Positions 1-4,759 of a DNA stretch of 8,810 nucleotides are shown in pieces. How positions within the stretch are numbered: position 1 is the first letter of the stretch; every line of letters begins with the position of its first letter. Position numbers and translations under genes: made by a program. Below the pieces are notes generated by a model that worked only from the letters and a program-made list of their open reading frames with translations, made no database searches and was not told the origin of the DNA. The stretch is from assembly GCA_905235825.1 (NCBI GenBank), contig CAJONH010000123.1:1-8810 (forward strand). Reading direction: 5' to 3'. The DNA comes from Candidatus Gastranaerophilales bacterium. Lineage in GTDB: Bacteria > Cyanobacteriota > Vampirovibrionia > Gastranaerophilales > Gastranaerophilaceae.

Positions 1-118
1 CATCACGCAATTTTTTATTTGTTCTGTCTTTAAGATAATTTTGCCATAATGCTTCAAGCTCACTGTCAGAAAGCCTTTTTATATTATTATAAGAATTGTA
101 TGTTACATCTTCACTCAT
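1..118 (-). CDS. fliA: FliA/WhiG-type sigma factor, N-terminal fragment
   Basis: An open frame starts at ATG 118 (minus strand) and runs off the left edge, so only 39 codons are visible. Residues 16-39 read LSDSELEALWQNYLKDRTNKKLRD. The pattern 'LWxxY...R..' followed by 'LRD' is what opens region 1.2/2.1 of sigma-28 (FliA/SigD/WhiG) proteins. Family members direct RNA polymerase to late flagellar and chemotaxis promoters. GGAAA lies about 7 nt before the ATG. The identification rests on a short stretch: the leucine-tryptophan motif favours the FliA branch over other sigma-70 groups, but the diagnostic regions 2.4 and 4.2 are outside the window. The flhB homologue at 3567 supports a flagellar or flagellar-like export context. 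Confidence 0.58.
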   Translation of the reverse strand, partial: MSEDVTYNSYNNIKRLSDSELEALWQNYLKDRTNKKLRD

Positions 119-165
119 TAATTATTTCCGATATAAATATATACCTTTTCTAATTAATTGTATTA

Positions 166-173
166 GTATCGGC
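166..173 (-). promoter_or_regulatory. Sigma-28-like -10 element ahead of the sigma factor gene
   Basis: On the minus strand GCCGATAC lies 47 nt upstream of the sigma factor ATG. It matches the sigma-28 -10 consensus (GCCGATAA) at 7 of 8 positions. No TAAA-type -35 element sits at the expected 15-nt distance, so this is only half a promoter. If used, it would give a leader of roughly 40 nt and autoregulation of the sigma gene. A chance match is possible. Confidence 0.25.
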
Positions 174-217
174 AAATAATCAAATCATATATATATATGA
201 AGTTTTTAAAATAAATA

Positions 218-871
218 CTACCTGTTTACGAGAACATGCATTTTTTCTTCATTATTCTTACTGCAATTATTAACTTCTATATGCAATTTATATATTTCAC
301 CAAACATTTGTTTTTCATAATCGCTTTGATTTTCTTCTATTTCAAAACCATTATTTTTTAGTATTTTTTTTATTTTATTCTTATATTTTTGTTTTGGGGA
401 AATATTAATCAAAACCTTTTTATCGGTTGTTTCACTTATTGCTTGCTCAACAGCTGTTTGTAAAAGTTTTTCAACTGAAGAAACGGCTGCTAATTTCATG
501 TTTATTTCAAGATTGACGATATAAACACAATCTTTATAGAGTTTTATGTCCATTCCGGCAATAGTTTTACTGTCCATTGTTCGTATTGAATATTTTTCAA
601 GCATGTTTTTTAATGCAAACTTCCTTAACAGATTTACATTAATAATTTTATGAAAGAAGAAAAATCTGTTCAAATTTATTGTAAAAGAGCTTACAATTTC
701 CCAGCTTGGGAAAAAATAGATATCGTTTACTATATTTCCGATTGACTGATTTTGTTTATTTCCGTTGACTGCTGCTGAATTAATCATATATAATGCCTTA
801 TCACTCCGAAAGAGAATTATATTTTTATAATACTTCCTATGATAAACCTCAATCCGATTTGCACTATGCAA
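218..871 (-). CDS. Uncharacterised protein with GNAT-like C-terminal half
   Basis: The open frame is 217 codons from TTG 871. A shorter start at ATG 787 (189 aa) is better supported: it has AAGG 8 nt upstream and a GGAG just before that, whereas the TTG has no ribosome site and lies only about 5 nt from the inferred transcription start. The second half resembles the end of GNAT acetyltransferases. A strand (VYIVNLEIN) is followed by a helix (VEKLLQTAVEQAI), a strand (KKVLINISPK), then a helix ending in ILKNNGFEIEEN, close to the family's 'Y.k.GF' element, and a final strand (YKLHIEV). The acetyl-CoA loop (Q/RxxGxG/A) expected after the first strand is absent; MKLAAVSS is there instead, so activity is doubtful. 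It is on the same strand as, and 99 nt before, the sigma factor gene, so co-transcription is plausible. The fold is inference; no function is assigned. Confidence 0.7.
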   Translation of the reverse strand: MHSANRIEVYHRKYYKNIILFRSDKALYMINSAAVNGNKQNQSIGNIVNDIYFFPSWEIVSSFTINLNRFFFFHKIINVNLLRKFALKNMLEKYSIRTMDSKTIAGMDIKLYKDCVYIVNLEINMKLAAVSSVEKLLQTAVEQAISETTDKKVLINISPKQKYKNKIKKILKNNGFEIEENQSDYEKQMFGEIYKLHIEVNNCSKNNEEKMHVLVNR

Positions 872-882
872 ATGGTCTTATT

Positions 883-911
883 ATCTTATATAATAACTCA
901 AATTTCGTCAA
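883..911 (-). promoter_or_regulatory. Sigma-70 promoter for the GNAT-like gene
   Basis: Read on the minus strand, TTGACG (906-911) and TAAGAT (883-888) are separated by exactly 17 nt, close to the TTGACA/TATAAT consensus. Transcription should begin near 876. That leaves almost no leader for the TTG start at 871 and about 88 nt for the ATG at 787, which argues for the later start. Confidence 0.6.
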
Positions 912-1101
912 TATCCAAATTATTATAAAATATGTTTTAACAAAAAAAATATTTCTTAAAGCTAAAACGTAATACTAATAACGATATACATGGATTTGTA
1001 ATTAAATCAATTTTATTACGAAATTGTTACAAAACTCATTTTTGAGGTAATTTTTTATAAAATAATTTTTTTATATATTTACAGGGGACAATAGTATATT
1101 C
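912..1101. other. AT-rich intergenic region between divergent transcription units
   Basis: No convincing gene lies here. The region is extremely AT-rich, with long A and T runs. It holds the dyad TTTGTAA (995-1001) / TTACAAA (1027-1033); the right arm is part of TTGTTACAAA (1024-1033), which recurs at 1814-1823 before the second small paralogue. A small stem, ACTCA / TGAGG, followed by T-rich sequence lies at about 1035-1056. -10-like hexamers abound (for example TATAAA at 1056-1061), but none has a good -35 partner, so I name no rightward promoter. Confidence 0.4.
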
Positions 1102-1287
1102 ATGGAGGGAAATTCCGGAGCATTAAAAGTGCAGAGCCGGAAAGCAGGCTTATTAATATTATTTATACCAATTAAGTATAGTTTTAACAAATTATTCCGA
1201 AATGTTTTGGATGTTGCTTTAAAGTATCTAAATTACAATCGGGATAGTTGTTCTAAAAATCTTTCGAATATAAATTCGAAGGCATGA
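1102..1287 (+). CDS. Doubtful 61-codon small ORF
   Basis: ATG 1102 opens 61 codons ending in TGA; I recognise no domain. In favour: AGGGGA lies 13 nt upstream, and the text around it resembles the leader of the first small paralogue (TTTA, A-GGGG-A, AAT, TATT, ATG in the same order). Against: no coding similarity to the paralogues, an irregular composition with a GC-rich patch (1113-1150) and then very AT-rich codons, and two RNA-like hairpins (1113-1142 and 1261-1282). The stretch may instead be a non-coding transcript, a degraded gene or a leader remnant. Low confidence that it is translated. Confidence 0.2.
   Translation: MEGNSGALKVQSRKAGLLILFIPIKYSFNKLFRNVLDVALKYLNYNRDSCSKNLSNINSKA
1113..1142. 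repeat. GC-rich stem-loop TTCCGG...CCGGAA
   Basis: TTCCGG (1113-1118) pairs perfectly with CCGGAA (1137-1142), and GCA (1120-1122) with TGC (1130-1132) inside it, giving a bulged hairpin. Its right side, AAGTGCAGAGCCGGA (1127-1141), matches 13 of 15 bases at 2976-2990 before apt. It could be a structured RNA or a dispersed repeat. It matches no riboswitch class I know. Confidence 0.35.
1261..1282. repeat. Nine-bp stem-loop at the end of the 61-codon ORF
   Basis: CTTTCGAAT and ATTCGAAGG pair over 9 bp (one G-T wobble) around the loop ATAA. No U-run follows directly (CATGAGGTTGTTATTTT), so it is at best a weak terminator or an RNA-stabilising 3' hairpin. Confidence 0.35.
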
Positions 1288-1353
1288 GGTTGTTATTTTA
1301 ATTCGTTAAAATGCGTAATTGGAATGTACAATTGAAGTATAAATTAAACAAAA

Positions 1354-1385
1354 AAGATAATCGGTAATTTAAACCTGATTATCTT
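1354..1385. promoter_or_regulatory. Leader hairpin before small paralogue 1
   Basis: AAGATAATC (1354-1362) pairs perfectly with GATTATCTT (1377-1385), and GG/CC can add pairs inside. It ends 37 nt before the ATG of paralogue 1. It is preceded by A5, so on the minus strand it would read as stem plus U-run, like an AT-rich terminator for antisense transcription. It may instead shape the 5' leader of the gene. Confidence 0.4.
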
Positions 1386-1402
1386 CATATAGACTTATTT
1401 AT

Positions 1403-1410
1403 AAGGGGGA
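1403..1410 (+). promoter_or_regulatory. Conserved AAGGGGGA leader motif, paralogue 1
   Basis: The octamer AAGGGGGA ends 12 nt before ATG 1423 and occurs identically before paralogue 2 (1893-1900). It looks like a ribosome-binding site, but the spacing is longer than the usual 5-9 nt and the G-run is longer than a standard GGAGG. Confidence 0.55.
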
Positions 1411-1422
1411 AAATTATTTTCT

Positions 1423-1674
1423 ATGGCAATTGGGGCTAGAGATAATATCGACCGTGAGTTGGTTCGCAAATATGCGAAACTGAAAATGGATAATCCCGAA
1501 ACTACAAAGTTAGTGGATACCCAGACGATGCTCGATGCAATGAATGATTACGCTAATATGCAGCGTGAAATGATAACACTTGACAAAAAATTGAAAGAAA
1601 TATGCTCAAATGTTACATGTAAATCAGTAAAATATATGAGAATTAACTTTAATCCGCCGAGGAGACGGCAGTAA
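1423..1674 (+). CDS. Small conserved protein, tandem paralogue 1 (83 aa)
   Basis: I do not recognise the family. The start MAIGARDNIDRELVRKYAK is fixed by the paralogue 489 nt downstream, which begins with nearly the same residues. The protein is charged and looks mostly helical: a helix from about residue 9 to 20, another from about 34 to 63 (TQTMLDAMNDYANMQREMI, then DKKLKEICS), and a basic proline-containing tail KYMRINFNPPRRRQ. There is no signal peptide or membrane segment, so it is probably cytoplasmic. The two copies share 61 of 82 positions (74%, my count). The first 5 residues, the block DKKLKEICS and the last 13 shared residues are identical, so the tail is probably functional, perhaps for binding nucleic acid or a partner. 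Its position between a sigma-28-like gene and flhB invites comparison with flagellar regulators, but no FlgM signature is visible. Confidence 0.78.
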   Translation: MAIGARDNIDRELVRKYAKLKMDNPETTKLVDTQTMLDAMNDYANMQREMITLDKKLKEICSNVTCKSVKYMRINFNPPRRRQ

Positions 1675-1732
1675 AAGCTAATTTTCATTCAATATATCCG
1701 TTATTCAATTAAAAATTTAACAAATTTACAAA

Positions 1733-1762
1733 TTGATAAAAGTGTTACCGAAAATCTAAAAT
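1733..1762 (+). promoter_or_regulatory. Candidate sigma-70 promoter for paralogue 2
   Basis: TTGATA (1733-1738) and TAAAAT (1757-1762) are 18 nt apart. Transcription would begin near 1769, giving a leader of about 140 nt that includes the dyad, the hairpin at 1839-1861 and the AAGGGGGA motif. In such AT-rich DNA a chance match is possible. Confidence 0.35.
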
Positions 1763-1838
1763 ATATGTGATATATACTTTTTAGATATTGGGTCAATAAT
1801 TATTATTACAATTTTGTTACAAATTCTCTCGAAAGAAG

Positions 1839-1861
1839 CAATTTTTTGAGTGCAAAAATTG
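1839..1861. promoter_or_regulatory. Leader hairpin before small paralogue 2
   Basis: CAATTTTT (1839-1846) and AAAAATTG (1854-1861) form a perfect 8-bp stem around the 7-nt loop TGAGTGC. It ends 50 nt before the ATG. Its sequence differs from the hairpin before paralogue 1, but the placement is comparable. Confidence 0.4.
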
Positions 1862-1892
1862 TTTATATAAGCAAGAGGACTTTATATAATTC

Positions 1893-1900
1893 AAGGGGGA
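1893..1900 (+). promoter_or_regulatory. Conserved AAGGGGGA leader motif, paralogue 2
   Basis: This octamer is identical to the one before paralogue 1 and ends 11 nt before ATG 1912. Upstream text is also partly shared (GACTT, then TATA-rich sequence). A nearer GAGG (1905-1908) is only 3 nt from the ATG, too close for a normal ribosome site, which makes the distant G-run the likelier signal. Confidence 0.5.
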
Positions 1901-1911
1901 ATTTGAGGCTT

Positions 1912-2160
1912 ATGGCAATTGGAGCTCAAGATAATATTGATAGAGAATTAGTTTTCAAGTATGCGAAAATTAAAGTTGATAATTCGGAATCAGCTCGGTT
2001 AGTCGATTCTGAAACCATGCTCGGTGTCATGACCGATTATGCTAATTTGCAGCGGGAAATGATGGGAATGGATAAAAAGTTGAAGGAGATATGCTCCAGT
2101 GCTACAAGTAAATCCATTAAATATATGAGAATAAACTTTAACCCGCCTCGTCGAAGGTAA
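1912..2160 (+). CDS. Small conserved protein, tandem paralogue 2 (82 aa)
   Basis: This is a second copy of the unrecognised small protein at 1423. The start is set at ATG 1912, where MAIGAQDNIDRELV aligns residue for residue with copy 1; the upstream in-frame TTG at 1846 is not used in this call. Differences are mostly conservative (L/I, M/V, K/R, T/S) and clustered in residues 15-45. The DYAN, QREM, DKKLKEICS and KYMRINFNPPRRR blocks are kept exactly. The cysteine in CTCKS of copy 1 is a serine here (ATSKS), so only the cysteine in KEICS is shared. The divergence pattern suggests both copies are under selection rather than one being a fresh duplicate or a pseudogene. A strong terminator follows 40 nt after the stop and separates the pair from maf. 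Confidence 0.8.
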   Translation: MAIGAQDNIDRELVFKYAKIKVDNSESARLVDSETMLGVMTDYANLQREMMGMDKKLKEICSSATSKSIKYMRINFNPPRRR

Positions 2161-2199
2161 AGTTATAGTTAAGTTTACATCATTTAAAAATTATTTTTC

Positions 2200-2245
2200 A
2201 AAGACTGACTTTTAGGATACAATGTATCTGAGAGTTAGTCTTTTT
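2200..2245 (+). terminator. Intrinsic terminator after the small-protein pair
   Basis: AAAGACTGACTTTTAG (2200-2215) pairs with CTGAGAGTTAGTCTTT (2228-2243), with three G-T wobbles. The stem is extended by ATAC/GTAT after one bulged G, the loop is AAT, and TTTTT runs from 2241 to 2245. It is orientated to stop plus-strand transcription from the small paralogues before maf. Confidence 0.85.
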
Positions 2246-2283
2246 GAATATGAAAATTTAAAAGTGTATAAGGTATGGTAACT

Positions 2284-2856
2284 ATGAAAAGAGTAATTTT
2301 AGCATCTACATCACCAAGAAGACGGGATATACTAAGAAATACAGGTATTAATTTTGATGTTGTCAATCCTTCTTACGATGAAAGTATTCAAAATAAATCA
2401 TTTTCATATCAAATTATTGAAAATACGGCAATAAATAAAGGATTGTCCGTTTCAAAAACAGCAAATAAATATTCTGTAATTATAAGTGCTGATACTGTAG
2501 TAATATATGATAATATAATACTCGGCAAACCTAAAGATTATGATGATGCAATAAGAATGTTGAAAATGTTGTCGGGAAAAACACATAAGGTTGTTACGGC
2601 AGTATGTTTAATTGATAATGAAACGGGTAATAAAACGGTGAAATCGGAAACATCTGAAGTTACATTTAATGAATTAACTCCTGATATGATAAAAGAATAT
2701 ATTACAGCGTTTAAACCCTATGATAAAGCGGGTTCATACGGTATACAGGAATTAAGCGAGGATTTTGTAAAAGAAATAAAAGGTGATTATGATAATATTG
2801 TCGGATTGCCTTTAAAATTGGTAATAAGTATGCTAAAAGAAGCCGATTTATTGTAA
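2284..2856 (+). CDS. maf: Maf-family nucleotide pyrophosphatase
   Basis: The 190-aa product hydrolyses nucleoside triphosphates to the monophosphate and pyrophosphate in the cytoplasm. The family acts on dTTP/UTP or on modified nucleotides and is linked to septum control in Bacillus. Visible family marks are the N-terminal loop ILASTSPRR (residues 5-13), Glu33 in YDE, the presumed catalytic Asp70 in SADTVV, Lys82 in GKP, LSGKTHKVVTAV (96-107) and KAGSYGIQ (148-155). SPRR, K82 and the GIQ glutamine are the arrangement of the YhdE-type (dTTP/UTP) subgroup rather than YceF. The start is ATG 2284, with AAGG 10 nt upstream. An in-frame ATG at 2275 is only 1 nt from that AAGG and would add MVT before the conserved start. 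The length is normal. Confidence 0.93.
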   Translation: MKRVILASTSPRRRDILRNTGINFDVVNPSYDESIQNKSFSYQIIENTAINKGLSVSKTANKYSVIISADTVVIYDNIILGKPKDYDDAIRMLKMLSGKTHKVVTAVCLIDNETGNKTVKSETSEVTFNELTPDMIKEYITAFKPYDKAGSYGIQELSEDFVKEIKGDYDNIVGLPLKLVISMLKEADLL

Positions 2857-3017
2857 AATTAAAAAACGTCCGAACAAAAAATTTACGATAAGCCGAATGA
2901 ATGAGGTGTGAGTGAATTTTTGAGAGTGGCGGCTTTAAAAAGTGAGTACATTTCCGGCGGGGTTGACACGGCGGCAAGTGCGGAACCGGATTGGATGAAG
3001 AAAAAAAGGAGAAAAGA
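2857..3017. other. maf-apt intergenic region with a GC-rich island
   Basis: This 161-nt gap is AT-rich at its left end, then changes sharply: 42 of the 74 bases from 2921 to 2994 are G or C, and 27 of 40 from 2951 to 2990. TCCGG (2953-2957) can pair with CCGGA (2986-2990), or TTCCG (2952-2956) with CGGAA (2981-2985). AAGTGCGGAACCGGA (2976-2990) resembles 1127-1141. A GTG-started frame of 44 codons (2908-3042) crosses the island and overlaps the apt start, but it has no ribosome site. No terminator is visible after maf. The island may be an apt leader element, a dispersed repeat or foreign sequence. Confidence 0.5.
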
Positions 3018-3548
3018 ATGGTTGCGGCAGTGGAACTTGTAAAAGAAAAAATCAGAACGATTAAAGATTTCCCTATAAAGGGTGTAATGTTTAAAGATAT
3101 AACAACAGCCGTAAAAGATAAGGAGGCTTTAAGAGCCATGATTGATTTTTTAACGGAAAAGTTTAAAAATCATGGAATTGATTATGTTGCGGCAGTTGAA
3201 TCAAGAGGATTTGTTTTTGGAAGTGCATTGGCATACAACATAAATGCCGGCTGTATATTAATAAGAAAACCCGGTAAACTGCCTGCAGAAACAATTCAGG
3301 AAGAATATAAGCTGGAATATGGAACTGATAAACTTGAAATACACAAAGATGCAATAGAAAAAGGTGCTAATGTGCTTGTTATTGATGATTTATTGGCAAC
3401 AGGCGGAACAATAGGGGCAGCTTGCCGACTGCTTACAAAAGCGGGGGCAAATGTCAAAGCTGCCGCATTCATTATAGAATTAACCGATTTAAACGGAAGA
3501 AATAATTTACCAAAAGGACTTGAAGTCGTTTCTATGATTTCATACTAA
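3018..3548 (+). CDS. apt: Adenine phosphoribosyltransferase
   Basis: The enzyme converts adenine and PRPP to AMP and pyrophosphate in purine salvage (cytoplasm, usually a dimer). The 176-aa product begins with the family's N-terminal pattern (KIRTIKDFPIKGVMFKDIT, residues 11-29). It carries VAAVESRGFVFG (57-68), RKPGKLP (83-89) and the 13-residue PRPP-binding motif VLVIDDLLATGGT (119-131). The start is ATG 3018, with GGAG (3008-3011) 6 nt upstream. A longer reading from TTG 2991 would place that ribosome site inside the gene and add nine charged residues not typical of the family, so I reject it. flhB follows after 18 nt, so the two are probably co-transcribed. Confidence 0.95.
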   Translation: MVAAVELVKEKIRTIKDFPIKGVMFKDITTAVKDKEALRAMIDFLTEKFKNHGIDYVAAVESRGFVFGSALAYNINAGCILIRKPGKLPAETIQEEYKLEYGTDKLEIHKDAIEKGANVLVIDDLLATGGTIGAACRLLTKAGANVKAAAFIIELTDLNGRNNLPKGLEVVSMISY

Positions 3549-3566
3549 TAAAAACAGGAATTTTAA

Positions 3567-4643
3567 ATGGGTGATGAGGATAAGCAGTTTGAAGCAAGTC
3601 AGCAAAAATTAAATAATGCAAGGAAAAACGGACAGGTTGTTAAATCTAAAGATTTTTCCACAGCACTTGCTCTTATTGTAATGTTTTCAATTATATTAAA
3701 ACTTGCACCGTTTATTTGGGATCAAATAACGGCAATATTTATTGGTTTATATGATAAAATACCTGATAAACATTTGGAGGATATAGGTTATACGCAGCTT
3801 CTTCTTGCTATAATTATTCCCTCTGCATTAATTATAGGCCCAATTCTTATTTCTGCCGCTTTTATTGCAATTTTAGGCGATTTAATACAAATAGGTCCAT
3901 TGGTAACAACTAAGCCTTTAGAACCTAATCTCAGTAAATTAGATCCTTCAAAATATTTTAAAAATATAATGTCCCCCAAAACAGCTTTTGAACTTGTTAA
4001 AAATATTGTAAAAGTTGTATTATTAGGGTTTATAGGCTGGATGGTATACAAATCTCATTTTGAAGGAATTTTGGCACTAATAACAATCGATAACAGTTTT
4101 GCTATTATGGAAAGATTTGGTTCGTTAATAATAGATTTTGTAATGAAGGCTTGTATGGCATTTTTTATAATTGCTGCGGCTGACTATGCAATGCAGCGTC
4201 ATAAATTCCTCAACGATCAAAAAATGAGTTTTAAAGAAGTAAAAGATGAATATAAAAACTCGGAAGGAGATCCTCACGTTAAAGCTCAATTAAGACAACG
4301 AAGACAGCAAATGGCAAGGCAACGGATGATGGATTCCGTTCAAGAGTGTGATGTTGTTGTTACAAATCCTACTCATGTTGCGTGCGGATTAAAATATGAT
4401 CCTCAGCAAATGGAATCACCTAAATTACTTGCGAAGGGAACTGAACTGTTTGCAAAAAAAATAATAGAAATAGCAAGAGAACATTCTATTCCTGTTGTAG
4501 AAAATCCGCCTGTCGCAAGGGCTATTTTTCGTATGGTTGATGTGAATGAATCAATTCCGCCCGAACTTTATAAAGCGGTTGCAGAGATATTGATATTTGT
4601 TTATAATCTGCGGAATACAGGGGCTTCTAAGACTAAAAAATAA
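3567..4643 (+). CDS. flhB: FlhB/SctU-family export-gate switch protein
   Basis: FlhB sits in the inner membrane as part of the flagellar (or related type III) export gate and switches substrate class after cutting itself. The 358-aa product has the usual layout. A short basic N-terminus ends in ARKNGQVVKSKDF (18-30). Four hydrophobic segments follow, at about 34-50, 78-103, 141-163 and 186-207. The cytoplasmic linker has MSFKEVKDEYKNSEGDP (220-236). The self-cleavage motif NPTH is at 267-270 within VVVTNPTH, followed by a C-terminal domain with PKLLAKG, VENPPVARAI and IPPELYKAVAE. All catalytic residues are present. AGGA lies about 7 nt before the ATG. The flagellar form is favoured because a FliA-like gene lies nearby, but no other export gene is in the window, so a non-flagellar type III homologue cannot be excluded. 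Confidence 0.92.
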   Translation: MGDEDKQFEASQQKLNNARKNGQVVKSKDFSTALALIVMFSIILKLAPFIWDQITAIFIGLYDKIPDKHLEDIGYTQLLLAIIIPSALIIGPILISAAFIAILGDLIQIGPLVTTKPLEPNLSKLDPSKYFKNIMSPKTAFELVKNIVKVVLLGFIGWMVYKSHFEGILALITIDNSFAIMERFGSLIIDFVMKACMAFFIIAAADYAMQRHKFLNDQKMSFKEVKDEYKNSEGDPHVKAQLRQRRQQMARQRMMDSVQECDVVVTNPTHVACGLKYDPQQMESPKLLAKGTELFAKKIIEIAREHSIPVVENPPVARAIFRMVDVNESIPPELYKAVAEILIFVYNLRNTGASKTKK

Positions 4644-4644
4644 A

Positions 4645-4656
4645 TTGCCCGGGCAA
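4645..4656. repeat. Perfect 12-bp palindrome TTGCCCGGGCAA
   Basis: This perfect dyad lies 1 nt after the flhB stop in otherwise AT-rich DNA. As RNA it gives only a 4-bp stem with a CCGG loop, and no U-run follows, so it is not a convincing terminator. It could be a protein-binding site. Confidence 0.4.
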
Positions 4657-4679
4657 ATAACGGTAAGTTTCGTGTCAAT

Positions 4680-4709
4680 TTGTATAAATTTTAGTAAAAA
4701 ATATATATT
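4680..4709 (+). promoter_or_regulatory. Tentative promoter for ychF
   Basis: TTGTAT (4680-4685) and TATATT (4704-4709) are 18 nt apart in the 116-nt gap before ychF. Neighbouring TATATA and TATAAC hexamers make the exact -10 uncertain. The gap size, and this candidate, suggest ychF has its own promoter as well as any read-through from flhB. Confidence 0.3.
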
Positions 4710-4759
4710 TATAACTATTTTTCTGTTACGCTGAAAAGGTATGTTGAAAGGATAAAATT

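Larger units (their letters stand above)
1675..1911. other. Intergenic region between the two small paralogues
   Basis: The 237 nt hold a candidate promoter (1733-1762), an imperfect dyad (ATCTAAAA around 1754-1761 against TTTTTAGAT near 1789), the sequence TTGTTACAAA (1814-1823), a perfect hairpin (1839-1861) and the AAGGGGGA motif. An in-frame TTG at 1846 could extend paralogue 2 by 22 codons, but the first copy has no matching extension and the extension would begin inside the hairpin. I treat this stretch as untranslated leader. Confidence 0.55.

Noticed and set aside
192..206. TATATATGAAGTTTT, repeated at 8429-8443
   Set aside because: A 15-nt match dominated by an AT repeat. The two sites have no shared flanks, so there is no attachment-site or element evidence.
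1846..1911. N-terminal extension of paralogue 2 from TTG 1846
   Set aside because: Copy 1 has no equivalent. The extension would start inside a perfect hairpin and would translate the conserved AAGGGGGA leader motif, and the alignment begins exactly at ATG 1912.
1423..2160. FlgM-type anti-sigma identity for the small paralogues
   Set aside because: LVDTQTMLDAM faintly recalls the FlgM C-terminus, but the spacing and other conserved positions do not fit, and the tail is unlike FlgM.
2275..2283. maf start at ATG 2275
   Set aside because: The AAGG lies only 1 nt before it. ATG 2284 has workable spacing and begins directly with the family's MKRVILAS start.
2840..2847. GCCGATTT at the end of maf as a sigma-28 promoter
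   Set aside because: Only six of eight -10 positions match, it has no TAAA at the right distance, and it lies within coding sequence.
2991..3017. apt start at TTG 2991
   Set aside because: It would bury a well-spaced GGAG inside the gene and add nine charged residues not typical of Apt.
2908..3042. 44-codon GTG ORF across the GC-rich island
   Set aside because: It has no ribosome site, overlaps the apt start in another frame and resembles nothing I know. It is kept only as part of the island observation.
2711..3139. Long minus-strand open frame opposite maf and apt
   Set aside because: It is a shadow of maf and apt coding and the island, with a low-complexity Ser/Phe/Pro translation and no start signals.
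3788..4051. Minus-strand open frame opposite flhB
   Set aside because: It lies wholly inside a well-identified gene and has no supporting signal.
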